Of a DNA stretch of 64,000 nucleotides, positions 39,505-48,995 are shown piece by piece. The notes under the pieces are model-generated. The model saw nothing but the letters and a program-made list of their open reading frames with translations. It made no database searches and was not told where the DNA came from. Location of the stretch: the NCBI GenBank assembly GCA_035456105.1, contig DATIDV010000024.1, positions 7,729-71,728 on the forward strand. The letters are read 5' to 3'. This DNA is from Viridibacterium sp035456105. Its GTDB lineage: Bacteria > Pseudomonadota > Gammaproteobacteria > Burkholderiales > Rhodocyclaceae. The number at the start of each line of letters is the position of its first letter. Position 1 is the first letter of the stretch. A program made the position numbers and the translations under genes.

Positions 39505-39532
39505 CCCGGATCGGCAGTCCACCGTCCGGGCT
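39503..39532. terminator. Stem-loop between convergent genes
   Basis: AGCCCGGA (39503-39510) pairs with TCCGGGCT (39525-39532) and is followed by TATGTTTG. It begins within the GNAT stop codon and lies between that gene and the convergent aldo-keto reductase gene. Confidence 0.5.
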
Positions 39533-39547
39533 TATGTTTGACGCGCG

Positions 39548-40597
39548 CTACGTGCCTTGCGAATCCGCCAGCTGCTGACGTCGATAGCCACCCTGCCGCT
39601 CGAGCATCCAGCCCGGATATTCCGGAATCAGCGCGCTGACCTTGTCGAGTTTTTCAAGCTCTTCGGCGCTGAGTCGCACATTCGTCGCCGCGATATTGTC
39701 GTCGAGCTGTTCCACACGCTTGGCGCCGACGATGACGCTCGTGACAGCACGCTGGTGCAGCAGCCAGGCAATGGCGATCTGCGCGACGGACACTTCCTTG
39801 CTCTCCGCAATCGGGCGCATGACTTCAATGATGTCGTAGGCATGTTCCTTGTCGACGCGCGGGAAATCGAAGTGTGTGCGACGGCTGCCTTCTTCGGCCT
39901 GCCGGTCGCGACCGTACTTACCGCTGAGCAGTCCACCGGCGAGCGGGCTCCACACCATCAGGCCGACGTTCTCGCTGTTCAGCAGCGGCACGATTTCGCG
40001 CTCCAGATCGCGGCTGGCAACGGTGTAGTAGGCCTGTAGCGATTCGAAGCGCGCGAGGCCGAGGCGCTCCGAGATACCGAGGCCTTTCATGATCTGCCAC
40101 GCCGCCCAGTTGGAGATGCCGATGTAGCGCACGTGGCCTTGCTGCACGAGGGTGTCGAGCGCGCGCAAGGCTTCCTCGATGGAGGTGGCGACGTCGAAGC
40201 CGTGGATCTGGTAGAGGTCGACATGGTCAAGCTGCAGCCGCTTGAGGCTGCCTTTCAGCGCTTCCATGATGTGCACGCGCGACATGCCACGTGAATTGAC
40301 GCCCTTGGTGCCCGCCTCACCGAAGACCTTGGTGGCGACGATGACGTTCTCGCGCGGTACCTTGAGATTCTTCAGCGCCTGACCCGTCAGGATTTCGGAG
40401 CGGCCATCGGAATAGACGTCTGCGGTGTCGATGAAGTTGATGCCGGCATCGAGCGAGCGGCCGACGAGCGCATCGACTTCATCCTGCTGCAGCTTGCCGA
40501 TCTGCGCCCACATGCCGTCTTCGCCGCCGAAGGTCATGGTGCCGAGGCATAGCTCGGAGACGAACATGCCGGTATTGCCGAATTTCCTGTAACGCAT
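39548..40597 (-). CDS. Aldo/keto reductase
   Basis: A 349-aa reductase from the ATG at 40597; longer frames are antisense noise. The tetrad is seen at 'NFIDTADVYSDG' (Asp57, Tyr62), 'VIVATKVFG' (Lys90) and 'LYQIHGFD' (His132). 'SVIVGAKRVEQLDDNIAA' is the NADPH site. It is similar in plan to the reductase at 37639 but with a longer insert after the lysine. It is last in a row with the ceramidase-like gene and the folate cyclo-ligase on the minus strand. Confidence 0.95.
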   Translation of the reverse strand: MRYRKFGNTGMFVSELCLGTMTFGGEDGMWAQIGKLQQDEVDALVGRSLDAGINFIDTADVYSDGRSEILTGQALKNLKVPRENVIVATKVFGEAGTKGVNSRGMSRVHIMEALKGSLKRLQLDHVDLYQIHGFDVATSIEEALRALDTLVQQGHVRYIGISNWAAWQIMKGLGISERLGLARFESLQAYYTVASRDLEREIVPLLNSENVGLMVWSPLAGGLLSGKYGRDRQAEEGSRRTHFDFPRVDKEHAYDIIEVMRPIAESKEVSVAQIAIAWLLHQRAVTSVIVGAKRVEQLDDNIAATNVRLSAEELEKLDKVSALIPEYPGWMLERQGGYRRQQLADSQGT

Positions 40598-40665
40598 GGG
40601 ATGAGTCCTTTCGTGAGGGGCGATGAGGTTTGGGTCAGGCGTAGACGCTGGTTTGTCGTCCGGGT

Positions 40666-41301
40666 TCAGATGCGCGCTGCGAGGCCGCGCGCGCAGCAAT
40701 ACAAGACCAGCGCATTGAGCACGTGCCACGCGAAGTGGGTGCCGAGCGGCCAGCTGGCACATAAGGCCATATCGAGTGTGCGCAGGCTGAGTGACACGAC
40801 GAAGACAAGTGTGGCGGCGCCGAGCCAGCGCGTGCTGGCAGGCGCATGCCCTCGCGACCACCAGGCGAAGACAGCCAGCGTTGCGCCTGGCAGCAGATAG
40901 CCCTCCGAACCATTCAGACCGAACTTGCCGAGTGCCGCGATTGCGCGATCTGCGGCAAGGAACGCCACGACGCCGAGCCAGCAGGCCCACAGAGGCCACT
41001 TCACCAGCTGGCGCAGATAGCGGTGGATGTAGACCAGGATGAACAGCGCGATGCCGGCCACATCCAGCACCATGCCCCACACGGCGCCGAATACATGGAA
41101 CAGGCCGCTGCAGATGCCGATGAGGGCGATCAGGGCAGCGAGGCTGCGCAGTTCCGTCTGCTGCGGTTTGCCGCGCGCCTGCCGCCACAACACGATGGCA
41201 GCGATCAGGAAGGCTAGGTTGCTGAGCGCATTGAACGGCTCGGACCAAAGCGAGGGGCCGGTGCGCTCGCAGTAGTTGTCGACATGCTCGAAGAGGTTCA
41301 T
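40666..41301 (-). CDS. Ceramidase-like (CREST superfamily) membrane hydrolase
   Basis: A 211-aa protein of about seven helices. It opens with 'DNYCERTGPSLWSEPFNALSNLAFLIAA', as in alkaline-ceramidase-like PF05875 proteins, continues with 'GICSGLFHVFG' (Ser and His of the zinc site) and ends with 'GTHFAWHVLNALVLY' (the HxxxH pair). CREST members are zinc amidases in membranes; bacterial substrates are mostly unknown, perhaps lipid amides. Its start overlaps the stop of the folate cyclo-ligase gene by four bases. Confidence 0.85.
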   Translation of the reverse strand: MNLFEHVDNYCERTGPSLWSEPFNALSNLAFLIAAIVLWRQARGKPQQTELRSLAALIALIGICSGLFHVFGAVWGMVLDVAGIALFILVYIHRYLRQLVKWPLWACWLGVVAFLAADRAIAALGKFGLNGSEGYLLPGATLAVFAWWSRGHAPASTRWLGAATLVFVVSLSLRTLDMALCASWPLGTHFAWHVLNALVLYCCARGLAARI

Positions 41302-41900
41302 GTCGTGCGCTCAGCCTTGAATGCCCCCGCTTCGGTGACGATCCAGTCCAGCGGCCGGTCGTGCGCCGCTTCGGCAATGCGCGGCAGGCGGCCCAGCTCG
41401 AAACCAACGCCAATGGTCAGCGGCTGGGGGCGGAGGCTCTCCAGCGTGCGGTCGAAATAGCCACCGCCGTAACCCAGCCTGAAGCCGCGCGAATCGAAGC
41501 CGTTAACGGGAATGAGCAGCAGGTCTGGTGTCAGTGCATCGCCGTCGATGGGCGTTGGAATGCCATGGCGGTCGGGTGCCAACGGTCTGTCAGGCGTCCA
41601 TTCGCGAAAGGTGAGTGGCGCATCCCGATTGACGACGACGGGCAATGCGGCGCGGTGTGCAGAATCAGCGGCGAGCCAAATGGTGATGAGTTGACGCAAG
41701 TCGGGCTCGCCACGGAACGGCCAGCAGAAGCCCAGGGTCTGAGTGGCATGCAGTGTGGGTGCCGCGAGCTGATCGAGTAATTCCTGCAGGTGCCCCAGCA
41801 AGGCACTTTCGAGTTGCGCGCGCCTTGCTGCAGGGAGTCCCTCGCGGGCCGCAATGATGCGCTGGCGCTGGCTTTTGCGATCTGGATCGATGGATTCCAC
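41298..41900 (-). CDS. 5-formyltetrahydrofolate cyclo-ligase
   Basis: A 200-aa enzyme of the MTHFS/YgfA family. The N-terminal helix has 'KSQRQRIIAAREGLPAARRAQLE', the core has 'LGFCWPFRGEPDLRQLI', and the signature 'PVNGFDSRGFRLGYGGGYFDRTLE' binds ATP and folate. It converts 5-formyl-THF to 5,10-methenyl-THF using ATP. The gene is divergent from the lytic transglycosylase gene and coupled to the ceramidase-like gene. In many proteobacteria 6S RNA sits next to this gene; I could not find it here. Confidence 0.95.
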   Translation of the reverse strand: MESIDPDRKSQRQRIIAAREGLPAARRAQLESALLGHLQELLDQLAAPTLHATQTLGFCWPFRGEPDLRQLITIWLAADSAHRAALPVVVNRDAPLTFREWTPDRPLAPDRHGIPTPIDGDALTPDLLLIPVNGFDSRGFRLGYGGGYFDRTLESLRPQPLTIGVGFELGRLPRIAEAAHDRPLDWIVTEAGAFKAERTT

Positions 41901-42050
41901 GTGCTATTCTCCGACGCTTGTTTTGCGCTGTATTGCCATGTGGCAAGTCGTGCTCTGACTGTTCTGTACAGCGCGAAAGAGTAAGACGTCTGCGTTTGAA
42001 AAGTCGGGTTGAATCGGTTGTTGAAACAAAGCTGGAACGAAGCTGAAAAA

Positions 42051-44105
42051 ATGCGAATTGCACTAAATGCTGCACAGAGTGTGGCAAAGAATGCGGCAAA
42101 GAACCTGACCCGGGGATGGTACGCGACCCGCCGCATCGTGTACCGACCGCTGCTGTGCCTGCCTTTGCTGGCCGCGCCACTGGTGTGGGCGCAGCCCGCT
42201 GCGCCCGATCGGAGTGGCGATGCGCGCATTGTTGCAGCGGCTGAGTACGCCGCGCGTGGCGACACTGCCGGGCTGGAGCAATTGCTCGCCACGCCGAGTA
42301 AGCATGTACTCGAGTCTTATGTCGGCTATTGGCTATTGTCAGCGCGTATCGCACGTATTGGCGATCCCTTGCCGATGCAGGCGATCCGTGACTTCGTGCA
42401 GCTGAACGACGGTTCGGTGGTCGCCGAGCGCCTGCGCATCGACTGGCTCAAACGCCTTGGCCGCGAGGGTCAGTGGCAGGTTTTCAATGAAGAATATCCT
42501 CGCGTGCAACAAGCCGATGCGGAACTGCTGTGCCATGCCGTGAAGGCACGTGGGGGTGCTGCGGATGCCGCCTTGCAGGCGATCGAAGCGCAGTGGCTGA
42601 CGCTGGCGGGCGGGAATGATGTGATGGACGCCTGTGCCGTACCACTGCAGGCGCTGGTCGATGCAGGGCGCAAGTCGAACGAGGACGTGCAGTGGCGACT
42701 GCGCCGCATGGTCGAGACCAACAGGCTGCCTGCCGCACGCCAGAGCGCCAGCATGCTGCCTGCTGCCGAGACGCCGGACATCGCGGCGCTTGGACGTGTG
42801 TTCGACAACCCCTTGCACTACCTCGCTTCGCCCGCGGCACGTGGCGCAAGTTCGCGCGCAGCCCGCGAACTGGTGCTGGCGGCGGTCGCGCGTGCGGCGC
42901 GCAGCGATGTGCGGACCACCTTGGCGCGTTGGCGTGTGCTTGAAGATAGTCGCTATACCGCAGCCGAACGCGGTTATGCCATCGGACAGATCGCCTGGGG
43001 CGCCGCCCTGGCGCAGATGCCGGAGGCCGTGCAGTGGTACGCGACGGCGCGCGAGCTGGCGCCCGGCATGCCGATGAGTGATGACCAGGCGGCCTGGCAG
43101 ATGCGCAGCGCGCTGCGTGCCGGCGACTGGAGCAGCGTGCTGGCCGCGCTGGATTCGATGACGCCCGCGCAACGCAATCAGCCGGAATGGATCTACTGGC
43201 AGGGTCGTGCGCTGTCGCAACAGAACAAGTCGCAGGAGGCGCGTGCACTGTATGAGCGTTTTGCCGGGGAGCCGAATTTCTACGGCATCCTGTCGGCCGA
43301 AGCGCTCGGCCGCAGCATCAACTGGCCGAAAGCGGCCGTGCCACCCACCGTGCTCGAAATGTCGCGGGTGGATGAGAACCTTGCCATGCAGCGTGCGATA
43401 GCGCTGTTCCGTATTGACCAGCGCAGCGCCGCCTTGCGCGAGTGGAGCTGGGCCCTGCGTGGTGCGGATGATCGCGCCTTGCTGGCGACTTCGGAATATG
43501 CACGTCGCATTGGCTTGTATGATCGCGCCATCAATGCAGCTGAACGCACACGCCTGCAGCACGACTACAGCCTGCGTTACCTGGCGCCGTACTACGACAT
43601 TTTTGCGCGCGAATCGCGCGCCAAGGGGCTGGAACTGCACTGGGTATATGGGTTGACGCGGCAGGAGAGTCGTTTCGATCCGGTTGCGCGTTCGTCGGTC
43701 GGCGCGCAAGGGCTCATGCAGATCATGCCCGCTACCGGGCGTATGGTGGCCAGCAAGGCCGGCATGCTGGGTTTCAATGTGAGCCATCTCGCCCAGACGG
43801 AGCCCAACATCCAGATCGGCACGGCCTACCTGCGTAGTGTGCTCGACGGTCTGTACAACTCGCCTGTCATGGCCACGGCGGGGTATAACGCGGGGCCCGG
43901 ACGTGCCAAACGCTGGCGTGATAGCGGGCCGCTGGAAGGCGCAATTTATGCCGAAACGATTCCGATTAACGAAACGCGTGACTACGTGAAGAAGGTGATG
44001 GCCAACGCAGTTGCCTACGCTTTCGTGCTGGATGGGCAGCCCATATCGCTGACGCGGCTATTGGGCATCGTGCCGGGCGAAACACTGGCCACTGCGACGC
44101 GTTGA
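42051..44105 (+). CDS. slt: Soluble lytic murein transglycosylase
   Basis: A 684-aa periplasmic enzyme. The N-terminus is a long basic stretch followed by a signal core ('LLCLPLLAAPLVWAQP'). The middle is an alpha-helical superhelical (U/L) domain of about 400 residues. The C-terminal SLT domain has the catalytic Glu539 in 'GLTRQESRFDP', 'GAQGLMQIMPATG' and 'AGYNAGPGR'. It cleaves peptidoglycan between MurNAc and GlcNAc with anhydro-ring formation. A TTG at 42009 would add 14 residues; I prefer the ATG at 42051. An NDUFA9-like gene follows. Confidence 0.93.
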   Translation: MRIALNAAQSVAKNAAKNLTRGWYATRRIVYRPLLCLPLLAAPLVWAQPAAPDRSGDARIVAAAEYAARGDTAGLEQLLATPSKHVLESYVGYWLLSARIARIGDPLPMQAIRDFVQLNDGSVVAERLRIDWLKRLGREGQWQVFNEEYPRVQQADAELLCHAVKARGGAADAALQAIEAQWLTLAGGNDVMDACAVPLQALVDAGRKSNEDVQWRLRRMVETNRLPAARQSASMLPAAETPDIAALGRVFDNPLHYLASPAARGASSRAARELVLAAVARAARSDVRTTLARWRVLEDSRYTAAERGYAIGQIAWGAALAQMPEAVQWYATARELAPGMPMSDDQAAWQMRSALRAGDWSSVLAALDSMTPAQRNQPEWIYWQGRALSQQNKSQEARALYERFAGEPNFYGILSAEALGRSINWPKAAVPPTVLEMSRVDENLAMQRAIALFRIDQRSAALREWSWALRGADDRALLATSEYARRIGLYDRAINAAERTRLQHDYSLRYLAPYYDIFARESRAKGLELHWVYGLTRQESRFDPVARSSVGAQGLMQIMPATGRMVASKAGMLGFNVSHLAQTEPNIQIGTAYLRSVLDGLYNSPVMATAGYNAGPGRAKRWRDSGPLEGAIYAETIPINETRDYVKKVMANAVAYAFVLDGQPISLTRLLGIVPGETLATATR

Positions 44106-44252
44106 GCATCAAGCCGTTCGTGGCAGACCAGTGGTATGGGGTCGCACCGGACGGCGGCGTGGCCGCGCCGATATGCAGATGACACTTGACCTTGCTCAAT
44201 GGCTGAGCCATGGTCGAGATACCTCATTCTCACGTGACAGCACGCCCACATC

Positions 44253-45218
44253 ATGACCTTGCGCACCGTTCTGATTATCGGGGGTACGGGTTTCATCGGA
44301 CGCAGCCTTGCCCAGCGCCTGACCGGGCTCGGTGTACGCGTGATCGTGCCGACGCGTCGCGCAAGCTACGCTGCGCCCTTGCGCCTGTTGCCGACCGTCG
44401 ACGTGGTCGAAGTGGATTGTTGTGATACCAGCGTGCTGTGTGGCCTGATGACCGATGTGGATGCGGTGGTCAATCTGGTCGGGGTGCTGCATTCCGAGTC
44501 CGACGCGCCGTATGGCCCTGTTTTTGCGCGGGCGCACGTCGAGTTGCCGCGCACCATCGTCGCGGCTGCGCGCCTCTCTGAAGTGCCGCGCCTCGTGCAT
44601 CTCAGTGCGCTCGGCGCCGACGTGCACGGCCCGTCCGAATACCTGCGTTCCAAGGCCGATGGCGAAGCGGTCGTCCGCGCCGCCGGGCCGGACATCGAAT
44701 GGACGATCTTCCGTCCCTCGGTGGTCTTCGGACCGGAGGATGACTTTCTCAACCTGTTTTCGAAGTTCGCCTCATGGCTGCCGGTGCTGCCATTGGGCGG
44801 TGCGCACACGCGTTTCCAGCCGGTGTTCGTCGAAGACGTGGTCAGCGCCATCGTGCATGCCTTGCAGCATCACGCCGGCATCAACGAAGTGATCGAGCTG
44901 GCGGGGCCGCGCACCTACACGCTGGCAGAGCTGGCGCGCTACGTGGTGCGTGTGCAGCGCCACTGGAGTGTCGTGCTGCCGCTGCCCGAGTCGCTCGCCA
45001 TGTTGCAGGCCGCGTGCATGGAGCACTTGCCGGGCCCCTTGATGAGCCGTGACAATCTGCGCTCGATGCATCGCGACAGCGTTGCAAGTGGCGCGCCGAT
45101 GCCGTTTGGTCTGACGGCCACAGCGCTGGAAACGGCCGCGCCGCTATGGCTGCGCAATGATCGGGGCTGGCGCAACCTGTTCAACCAGTTCCGTCGGAGT
45201 GCGCACCGCACCGTTTGA
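44253..45218 (+). CDS. NDUFA9-like NAD(P)-dependent epimerase family protein
   Basis: A 321-aa atypical SDR with the Rossmann motif 'VLIIGGTGFIGRSLAQRL', 'VDAVVNLVGVLH', 'LVHLSALGAD...SEYLRSKADGE' (the YxxxK pair lies in 'YLRSK') and 'FRPSVVFGPEDDF'. It is the bacterial relative of complex I subunit NDUFA9, which binds NADPH without known catalysis. This gene often lies near slt in betaproteobacteria. There is no signal peptide. A GST gene follows after a short gap. Confidence 0.92.
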   Translation: MTLRTVLIIGGTGFIGRSLAQRLTGLGVRVIVPTRRASYAAPLRLLPTVDVVEVDCCDTSVLCGLMTDVDAVVNLVGVLHSESDAPYGPVFARAHVELPRTIVAAARLSEVPRLVHLSALGADVHGPSEYLRSKADGEAVVRAAGPDIEWTIFRPSVVFGPEDDFLNLFSKFASWLPVLPLGGAHTRFQPVFVEDVVSAIVHALQHHAGINEVIELAGPRTYTLAELARYVVRVQRHWSVVLPLPESLAMLQAACMEHLPGPLMSRDNLRSMHRDSVASGAPMPFGLTATALETAAPLWLRNDRGWRNLFNQFRRSAHRTV

Positions 45219-45271
45219 ATCTGAACGCCTGCCTGTACGGCAGCTTGTAAGCGGACAGCTTGGGGGATGAC

Positions 45272-45937
45272 GTGAAGCTGATCATCGGCGACTACAACTA
45301 TTCCTCATGGTCCATGCGCGGCTGGCTTGCCGCCAGGGCCTGCGGCGTGCCGTTCGAAACGGTGTCCATCCCCTTGCAAGAGGCCAATACGGCCGCGCGC
45401 ATCGCGCAGCACAGCCCGTCCGGGCGCGTACCTGCCCTCGTTGTCGGTGAGCTGACGATCTGGGATTCACTGGCCATTGCCGAGTTTTTTGCCGAGCAGG
45501 CACCTAGCTTATGGCCTGCCAATGCCTGTGCGCGTGCAGTCGCGCGTGCAGTCAGTGCGGAGATGCACAGCAGCTTCACCGCGCTGCGCACGCATATGTC
45601 GATGAATATCCGCAAGGACTACAGCGGGCGCGGCCGCACGCCAGAAGTGCTGGCCGACATCGCGCGCATCGATGCGATCTGGCAGGACTGCCGCCAGCGC
45701 TTCGGCGCGCGCGCAGACAATGCCGGCCCCTGGTTATTCGGCACATGGAGCATCGCCGACATCATGTACGCGCCGGTGTGCATGCGTTTCGTGACCTACG
45801 GTATTGGCGAAGCCGAGTTAAGTCCGGTCGCAAGTGACTACCTGCGCCATGTGCTGGAGCATCCGCATGTGCAGGAGTGGCGTGCCGCCGCGCTTGCCGA
45901 AGCACACACCATTGCGGCCTACGACAGCTACGGTTGA
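45272..45937 (+). CDS. Glutathione S-transferase family protein
   Basis: A 221-aa protein from the GTG at 45272, which has GGGGGA just upstream, giving the expected start 'KLIIGDYNYSSWSMRGWLAARACGVPFE' (thioredoxin-like domain with the catalytic Ser region 'YSSWS'). 'SGRVPALVVGELTIWDSLAIAEFFAEQ' is the glutathione-binding part, and the all-helical C-terminal domain has 'GPWLFGTWSIADIMYAPVCMR'. It conjugates glutathione or acts as a peroxidase or isomerase; the substrate is unknown. gshA and gshB lie 12 kb away. Confidence 0.92.
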   Translation: MKLIIGDYNYSSWSMRGWLAARACGVPFETVSIPLQEANTAARIAQHSPSGRVPALVVGELTIWDSLAIAEFFAEQAPSLWPANACARAVARAVSAEMHSSFTALRTHMSMNIRKDYSGRGRTPEVLADIARIDAIWQDCRQRFGARADNAGPWLFGTWSIADIMYAPVCMRFVTYGIGEAELSPVASDYLRHVLEHPHVQEWRAAALAEAHTIAAYDSYG

Positions 45938-46073
45938 GGCTGCAACTGTCCTGCAGCGGGGCCGCAGCCGATGACCGGCCCGCACCGGGGCTGATGCGCC
46001 GGGTGATAATGCCGCCCTTGATACCGCTTTCCCGCGCAGCGACTGCTGTGCCTCCACTGTCAGCACACGGCCC

Positions 46074-47096
46074 ATGCTTCTTCCCGTCTTCGAAGATACA
46101 CCGCTGAACGACCTGAATAGCCTGCGTCTACCCGCGAGCGCGAAGCGCTATGCCGAAATTCATTCGGCCGAGCAATTGCTCAAGCTCGTGCGGCGCGGCG
46201 ATCTGGAGGGGCAGCGCGTTGTGGTCCTCGGTGGCGGCAGCAACGTGGTTCTGCGTGGCGATCTGGATGCCTTTGTCCTGCACATCCGCATCCCGGGCCG
46301 TGCTCTTGTCACCGAGTTGGACGATGCCTGGATCGTGCGCGCCGGTGCCGGTGAAAACTGGCATGAGTTCGTACGCTTCACGCTGGAGCATGGCTGGCCC
46401 GGGCTGGAGAATCTGTCACTGATTCCCGGCACCGTGGGTGCAGCGCCGATCCAGAACGTCGGTGCCTATGGCGTCGAGCTGGCCGATCGCTTCTTCGCGC
46501 TGGAGGCGGTGGACCTGCGTAGCGGTCAGATCATCAGTCTTGATCGCGATATCTGCCAGTTCGCTTACCGCGACAGTCTGTTCAAGCAGCAGGCGGCCGG
46601 GCGCTTCATCATCACGGCCGTCAGCTTCCGCCTGCCCAAGCAGTGGCACGCCGTCACCTCCTATGCTGACGTCGCCAACGAGCTCAAGGCGTTGGGCCTG
46701 AATGAACCGACAGCACTTCAGGTGTCCAATGCAGTGATCAGTATCCGCAGCCGCAAGCTGCCCGACCCTGCTGTGCTGCCGAATGCGGGGAGTTTCTTCA
46801 AGAATCCGGTGGTCAGTGCCGCGCGTTTTGCCGAACTCACCGAGACCTGGCCCAAGCTCCCTTATCACCCGCAACATGATGGAAGCATCAAGCTTGCAGC
46901 GGGCTGGCTGATCGAGCAGGCCGGGTGGCGTGGCCGCAGCCTTGGGCGTGCCGGCATGTACGAGAAGCAGGCTCTGGTGCTGGTCAACCACGGCGGTGCG
47001 ACTGGTGAAGAGGTGATGCGCCTTGCCGAATGCGTCAGCGCAGCAGTGCAGGAAAAGTTCGGCGTTACGCTGGAGCAGGAGCCGGTGCTGCTCTAG
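46074..47096 (+). CDS. murB: UDP-N-acetylenolpyruvoylglucosamine reductase
   Basis: A 340-aa flavoenzyme of the type I (E. coli-like) MurB. The FAD domain has 'VVVLGGGSNVVL' and 'LSLIPGTVGAAPIQNVGAYG'. 'YRDSLFK' at 165-171 with the type I loop, 'NAGSFFKNP' (catalytic Ser) and the terminal 'TLEQEPVLL' (catalytic Glu) are all present. It makes UDP-MurNAc with NADPH in the second committed step of peptidoglycan synthesis. A strong terminator follows. Confidence 0.96.
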   Translation: MLLPVFEDTPLNDLNSLRLPASAKRYAEIHSAEQLLKLVRRGDLEGQRVVVLGGGSNVVLRGDLDAFVLHIRIPGRALVTELDDAWIVRAGAGENWHEFVRFTLEHGWPGLENLSLIPGTVGAAPIQNVGAYGVELADRFFALEAVDLRSGQIISLDRDICQFAYRDSLFKQQAAGRFIITAVSFRLPKQWHAVTSYADVANELKALGLNEPTALQVSNAVISIRSRKLPDPAVLPNAGSFFKNPVVSAARFAELTETWPKLPYHPQHDGSIKLAAGWLIEQAGWRGRSLGRAGMYEKQALVLVNHGGATGEEVMRLAECVSAAVQEKFGVTLEQEPVLL

Positions 47097-47121
47097 GCGT
47101 GCTGCACTGTGCGGCGGAAGC

Positions 47122-47152
47122 AAAAAGGCCAGGATGACATCCTGGCCTTTTT
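47122..47152. terminator. Strong bidirectional intrinsic terminator
   Basis: AAAAAGGCCAGGATG-AC-ATCCTGGCCTTTTT forms an at least 9-bp GC-rich stem with A and T tracts, between murB and the convergent pncC gene. Confidence 0.92.
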
Positions 47153-47215
47153 GTTTGCTGCGCGCGATGTTCTGCGCACTTCATGTTTGTGCGGCGAATG
47201 GCGGTTCCGTGCGCG

Positions 47216-47707
47216 CTATGCAAGATCTCGCAAATGGCGCAATGCCAGCAGACTTGCTGCCAGGCGTACCTCTGAGCGATTGCCGTCGAAATGCATCGTT
47301 ACTGCCTCGACGCCATCCAGTGAGTCTTCCTTGACTGCCCAGGCGAGGCATACCGTGCCGACAGGTTTGTGGGCACTGCCGCCGCCCGGCCCGGCGATAC
47401 CGGAAATGGCGATGGCCGCATCCGCCTTGCTTGAACGCAGCGCGCCGAAAGCCATTTCACGCACCGTGGCTTCGCTGACGGCGCCATGCTGGCGCAAGGT
47501 TTCCTGCTGTACGCCGACCAGCTCCTGTTTTGAATCGTCGGTATAGGTGACAAAGCCGCGATCGAACCAGCCGCTTGAGCCGGCAATTTCGGTGATGGCC
47601 GCTGCGATCAAGCCACCCGTGCAGGACTCAACCGTGACCAGCCGCCAGTTGCGTGCCTGCAGCCAGGTGCCAGCGTCACGCGCGGCGGCGACAAGTTCTT
47701 CATTCAT
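47216..47707 (-). CDS. pncC: Nicotinamide-nucleotide amidase (CinA C-terminal domain)
   Basis: A 163-aa stand-alone CinA C-terminal domain: 'RLVTVESCTGGLIAAAITEIAGSSGWFDRGFVTYTDDSK' with the catalytic Ser/Cys region 'ESCTGG', then 'LRQHGAVSEATVREMAFGA' and 'AISGIAGPGGGSAHKPVGTV'. It deamidates nicotinamide mononucleotide to nicotinate mononucleotide in the pyridine-nucleotide salvage cycle. I chose the ATG at 47707 with GGGAAG upstream; the ATG at 47722 has no site. It is followed upstream on the same strand by a binding-protein gene and pgpA. Confidence 0.95.
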   Translation of the reverse strand: MNEELVAAARDAGTWLQARNWRLVTVESCTGGLIAAAITEIAGSSGWFDRGFVTYTDDSKQELVGVQQETLRQHGAVSEATVREMAFGALRSSKADAAIAISGIAGPGGGSAHKPVGTVCLAWAVKEDSLDGVEAVTMHFDGNRSEVRLAASLLALRHLRDLA

Positions 47708-47762
47708 GATTGTGCTTCCCATATGGCAGCGTAGTGGCGAGATCGGAGCATGAGGCTGGCGA

Positions 47763-48803
47763 TCAGCGCTTGCGGGTAGATGTCTGTGATCCAGGCGTCA
47801 GGCAGCTTGCCTTTGTATTGCGACCCGATCGCTTCTGGTCCGGGTCGTACCAGTACTCGGTTTTGTCCAGCGGGGTCTTGTTCGACAGCAGCGGGTTGTT
47901 CAGACGCAGGATGCGCCGCGAACAGAAATCGGCGCGGTCGATGAGGGGCTGGTGATACTTGAGGAACAGTTTGTTGAAGGAGCCGTCCTTGATCATCATC
48001 CTGAAACCGTCCTCGATGCGTGCAGCCAGATGCGGCGCCTGGGGCGAGACGAAGAAGTACTTCGGTAGCGGAAAGTACAGCAGCAGCGAGTTCTCGATCG
48101 CTATGTCCGGATAACTGGCTTTGCGATCGTCATACTCGACAAACACCTCCGAGAGCGCGCGCGGGAAGTAGTCGAAGCGCCCGCCGACGAGCGCTTTGTA
48201 AAGACTTTCCCAGTCGGCTGCTGCTTCGTACTTGAAGTTGAGCGCCTGGAACACCTGCCGCGTCGACCAGGCATGGCCGACGCCCAGCGTCAGGCGCTTG
48301 AGTTCCTCGACATCGTTGATGCGGCTGAACTTGTCCTGGTCGCCGGCGCGGATCAGCGCGATGCGGTATTCGGAGATGCCTTTGTCGACCGGGATGCGCA
48401 GGGTCAGCAGCCCGCTGTCTTCCCAGTCCGGACGTGTAGCCTTGGCCGTCACATTCACAGCCACGCCACGCTTGAGCTCGGTCAGCAAGCGGTCGCGGTA
48501 CATGTAGCTGGGGGCATATGCCACGCGGAAGGGGCCATACTTCGGTTCTGTGCGCTTCAGGATTTCCGTCAGCAGGATGTTGGTGTAGTCGTTGCGCTTG
48601 TCGATGTCGTCGACCGGCGCATCGAGAATGGCGACATCCATGGCGCGCAGTGGCGTAGTCACCGTAAGTGTGCAGAACAGCATGACGAGTGCAATCGAGG
48701 CGCGCTGGCTGCAGGGCGTGCCCGCGCGCCCGATGGGCAATGCAGTTGTTCGCGCGGGCGAGCCGAGTCGCCTGCCAAGTGACTGGACCAGTTTCAGCAT
48801 CAT
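47763..48803 (-). CDS. Periplasmic solute-binding-like protein (SBP family 3-type)
   Basis: A 346-aa exported protein with a long N-terminus and a hydrophobic segment at about 37-52. The mature part has the type II binding-protein plan: 'NILLTEILKRTE', 'MYRDRLLTELKRGVAVNVTA', 'LTLGVGHAWSTRQVFQALNFKYE', 'LYKALVGGRFDYFPRALSEVF', ending 'MIKDGSFNKLFLKYHQPLI'. No permease or ATPase lies nearby, so it may be an orphan sensor-type protein rather than a transporter part. The function is unknown. Its promoter region lies at 48804-48995, where nothing else is seen. Confidence 0.78.
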   Translation of the reverse strand: MMLKLVQSLGRRLGSPARTTALPIGRAGTPCSQRASIALVMLFCTLTVTTPLRAMDVAILDAPVDDIDKRNDYTNILLTEILKRTEPKYGPFRVAYAPSYMYRDRLLTELKRGVAVNVTAKATRPDWEDSGLLTLRIPVDKGISEYRIALIRAGDQDKFSRINDVEELKRLTLGVGHAWSTRQVFQALNFKYEAAADWESLYKALVGGRFDYFPRALSEVFVEYDDRKASYPDIAIENSLLLYFPLPKYFFVSPQAPHLAARIEDGFRMMIKDGSFNKLFLKYHQPLIDRADFCSRRILRLNNPLLSNKTPLDKTEYWYDPDQKRSGRNTKASCLTPGSQTSTRKR

Positions 48804-48995
48804 GTCTCGATGAATTCCTCTCGTGTGCGAGAGTGTTGTGATTGGCGAGTCCGCATACTAGCAAAGCAGCAGACTGCCTGGAGGCAGGACGGCACGCAGC
48901 CTCAATGGCAGTACGGCGCACCGGAGAACCGGCGGGGTGTCCTCACTCCCGCTCCTGACAAGGTCGTTGCGCCGTGAATGTGCGTGTTGCGCAAT

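Noticed and set aside
41901..42050. 6S RNA next to the 5-formyl-THF cyclo-ligase gene
   Set aside because: The gene is often adjacent to ssrS, but the 150 bp here show no long closing stem with a central bubble on either strand.
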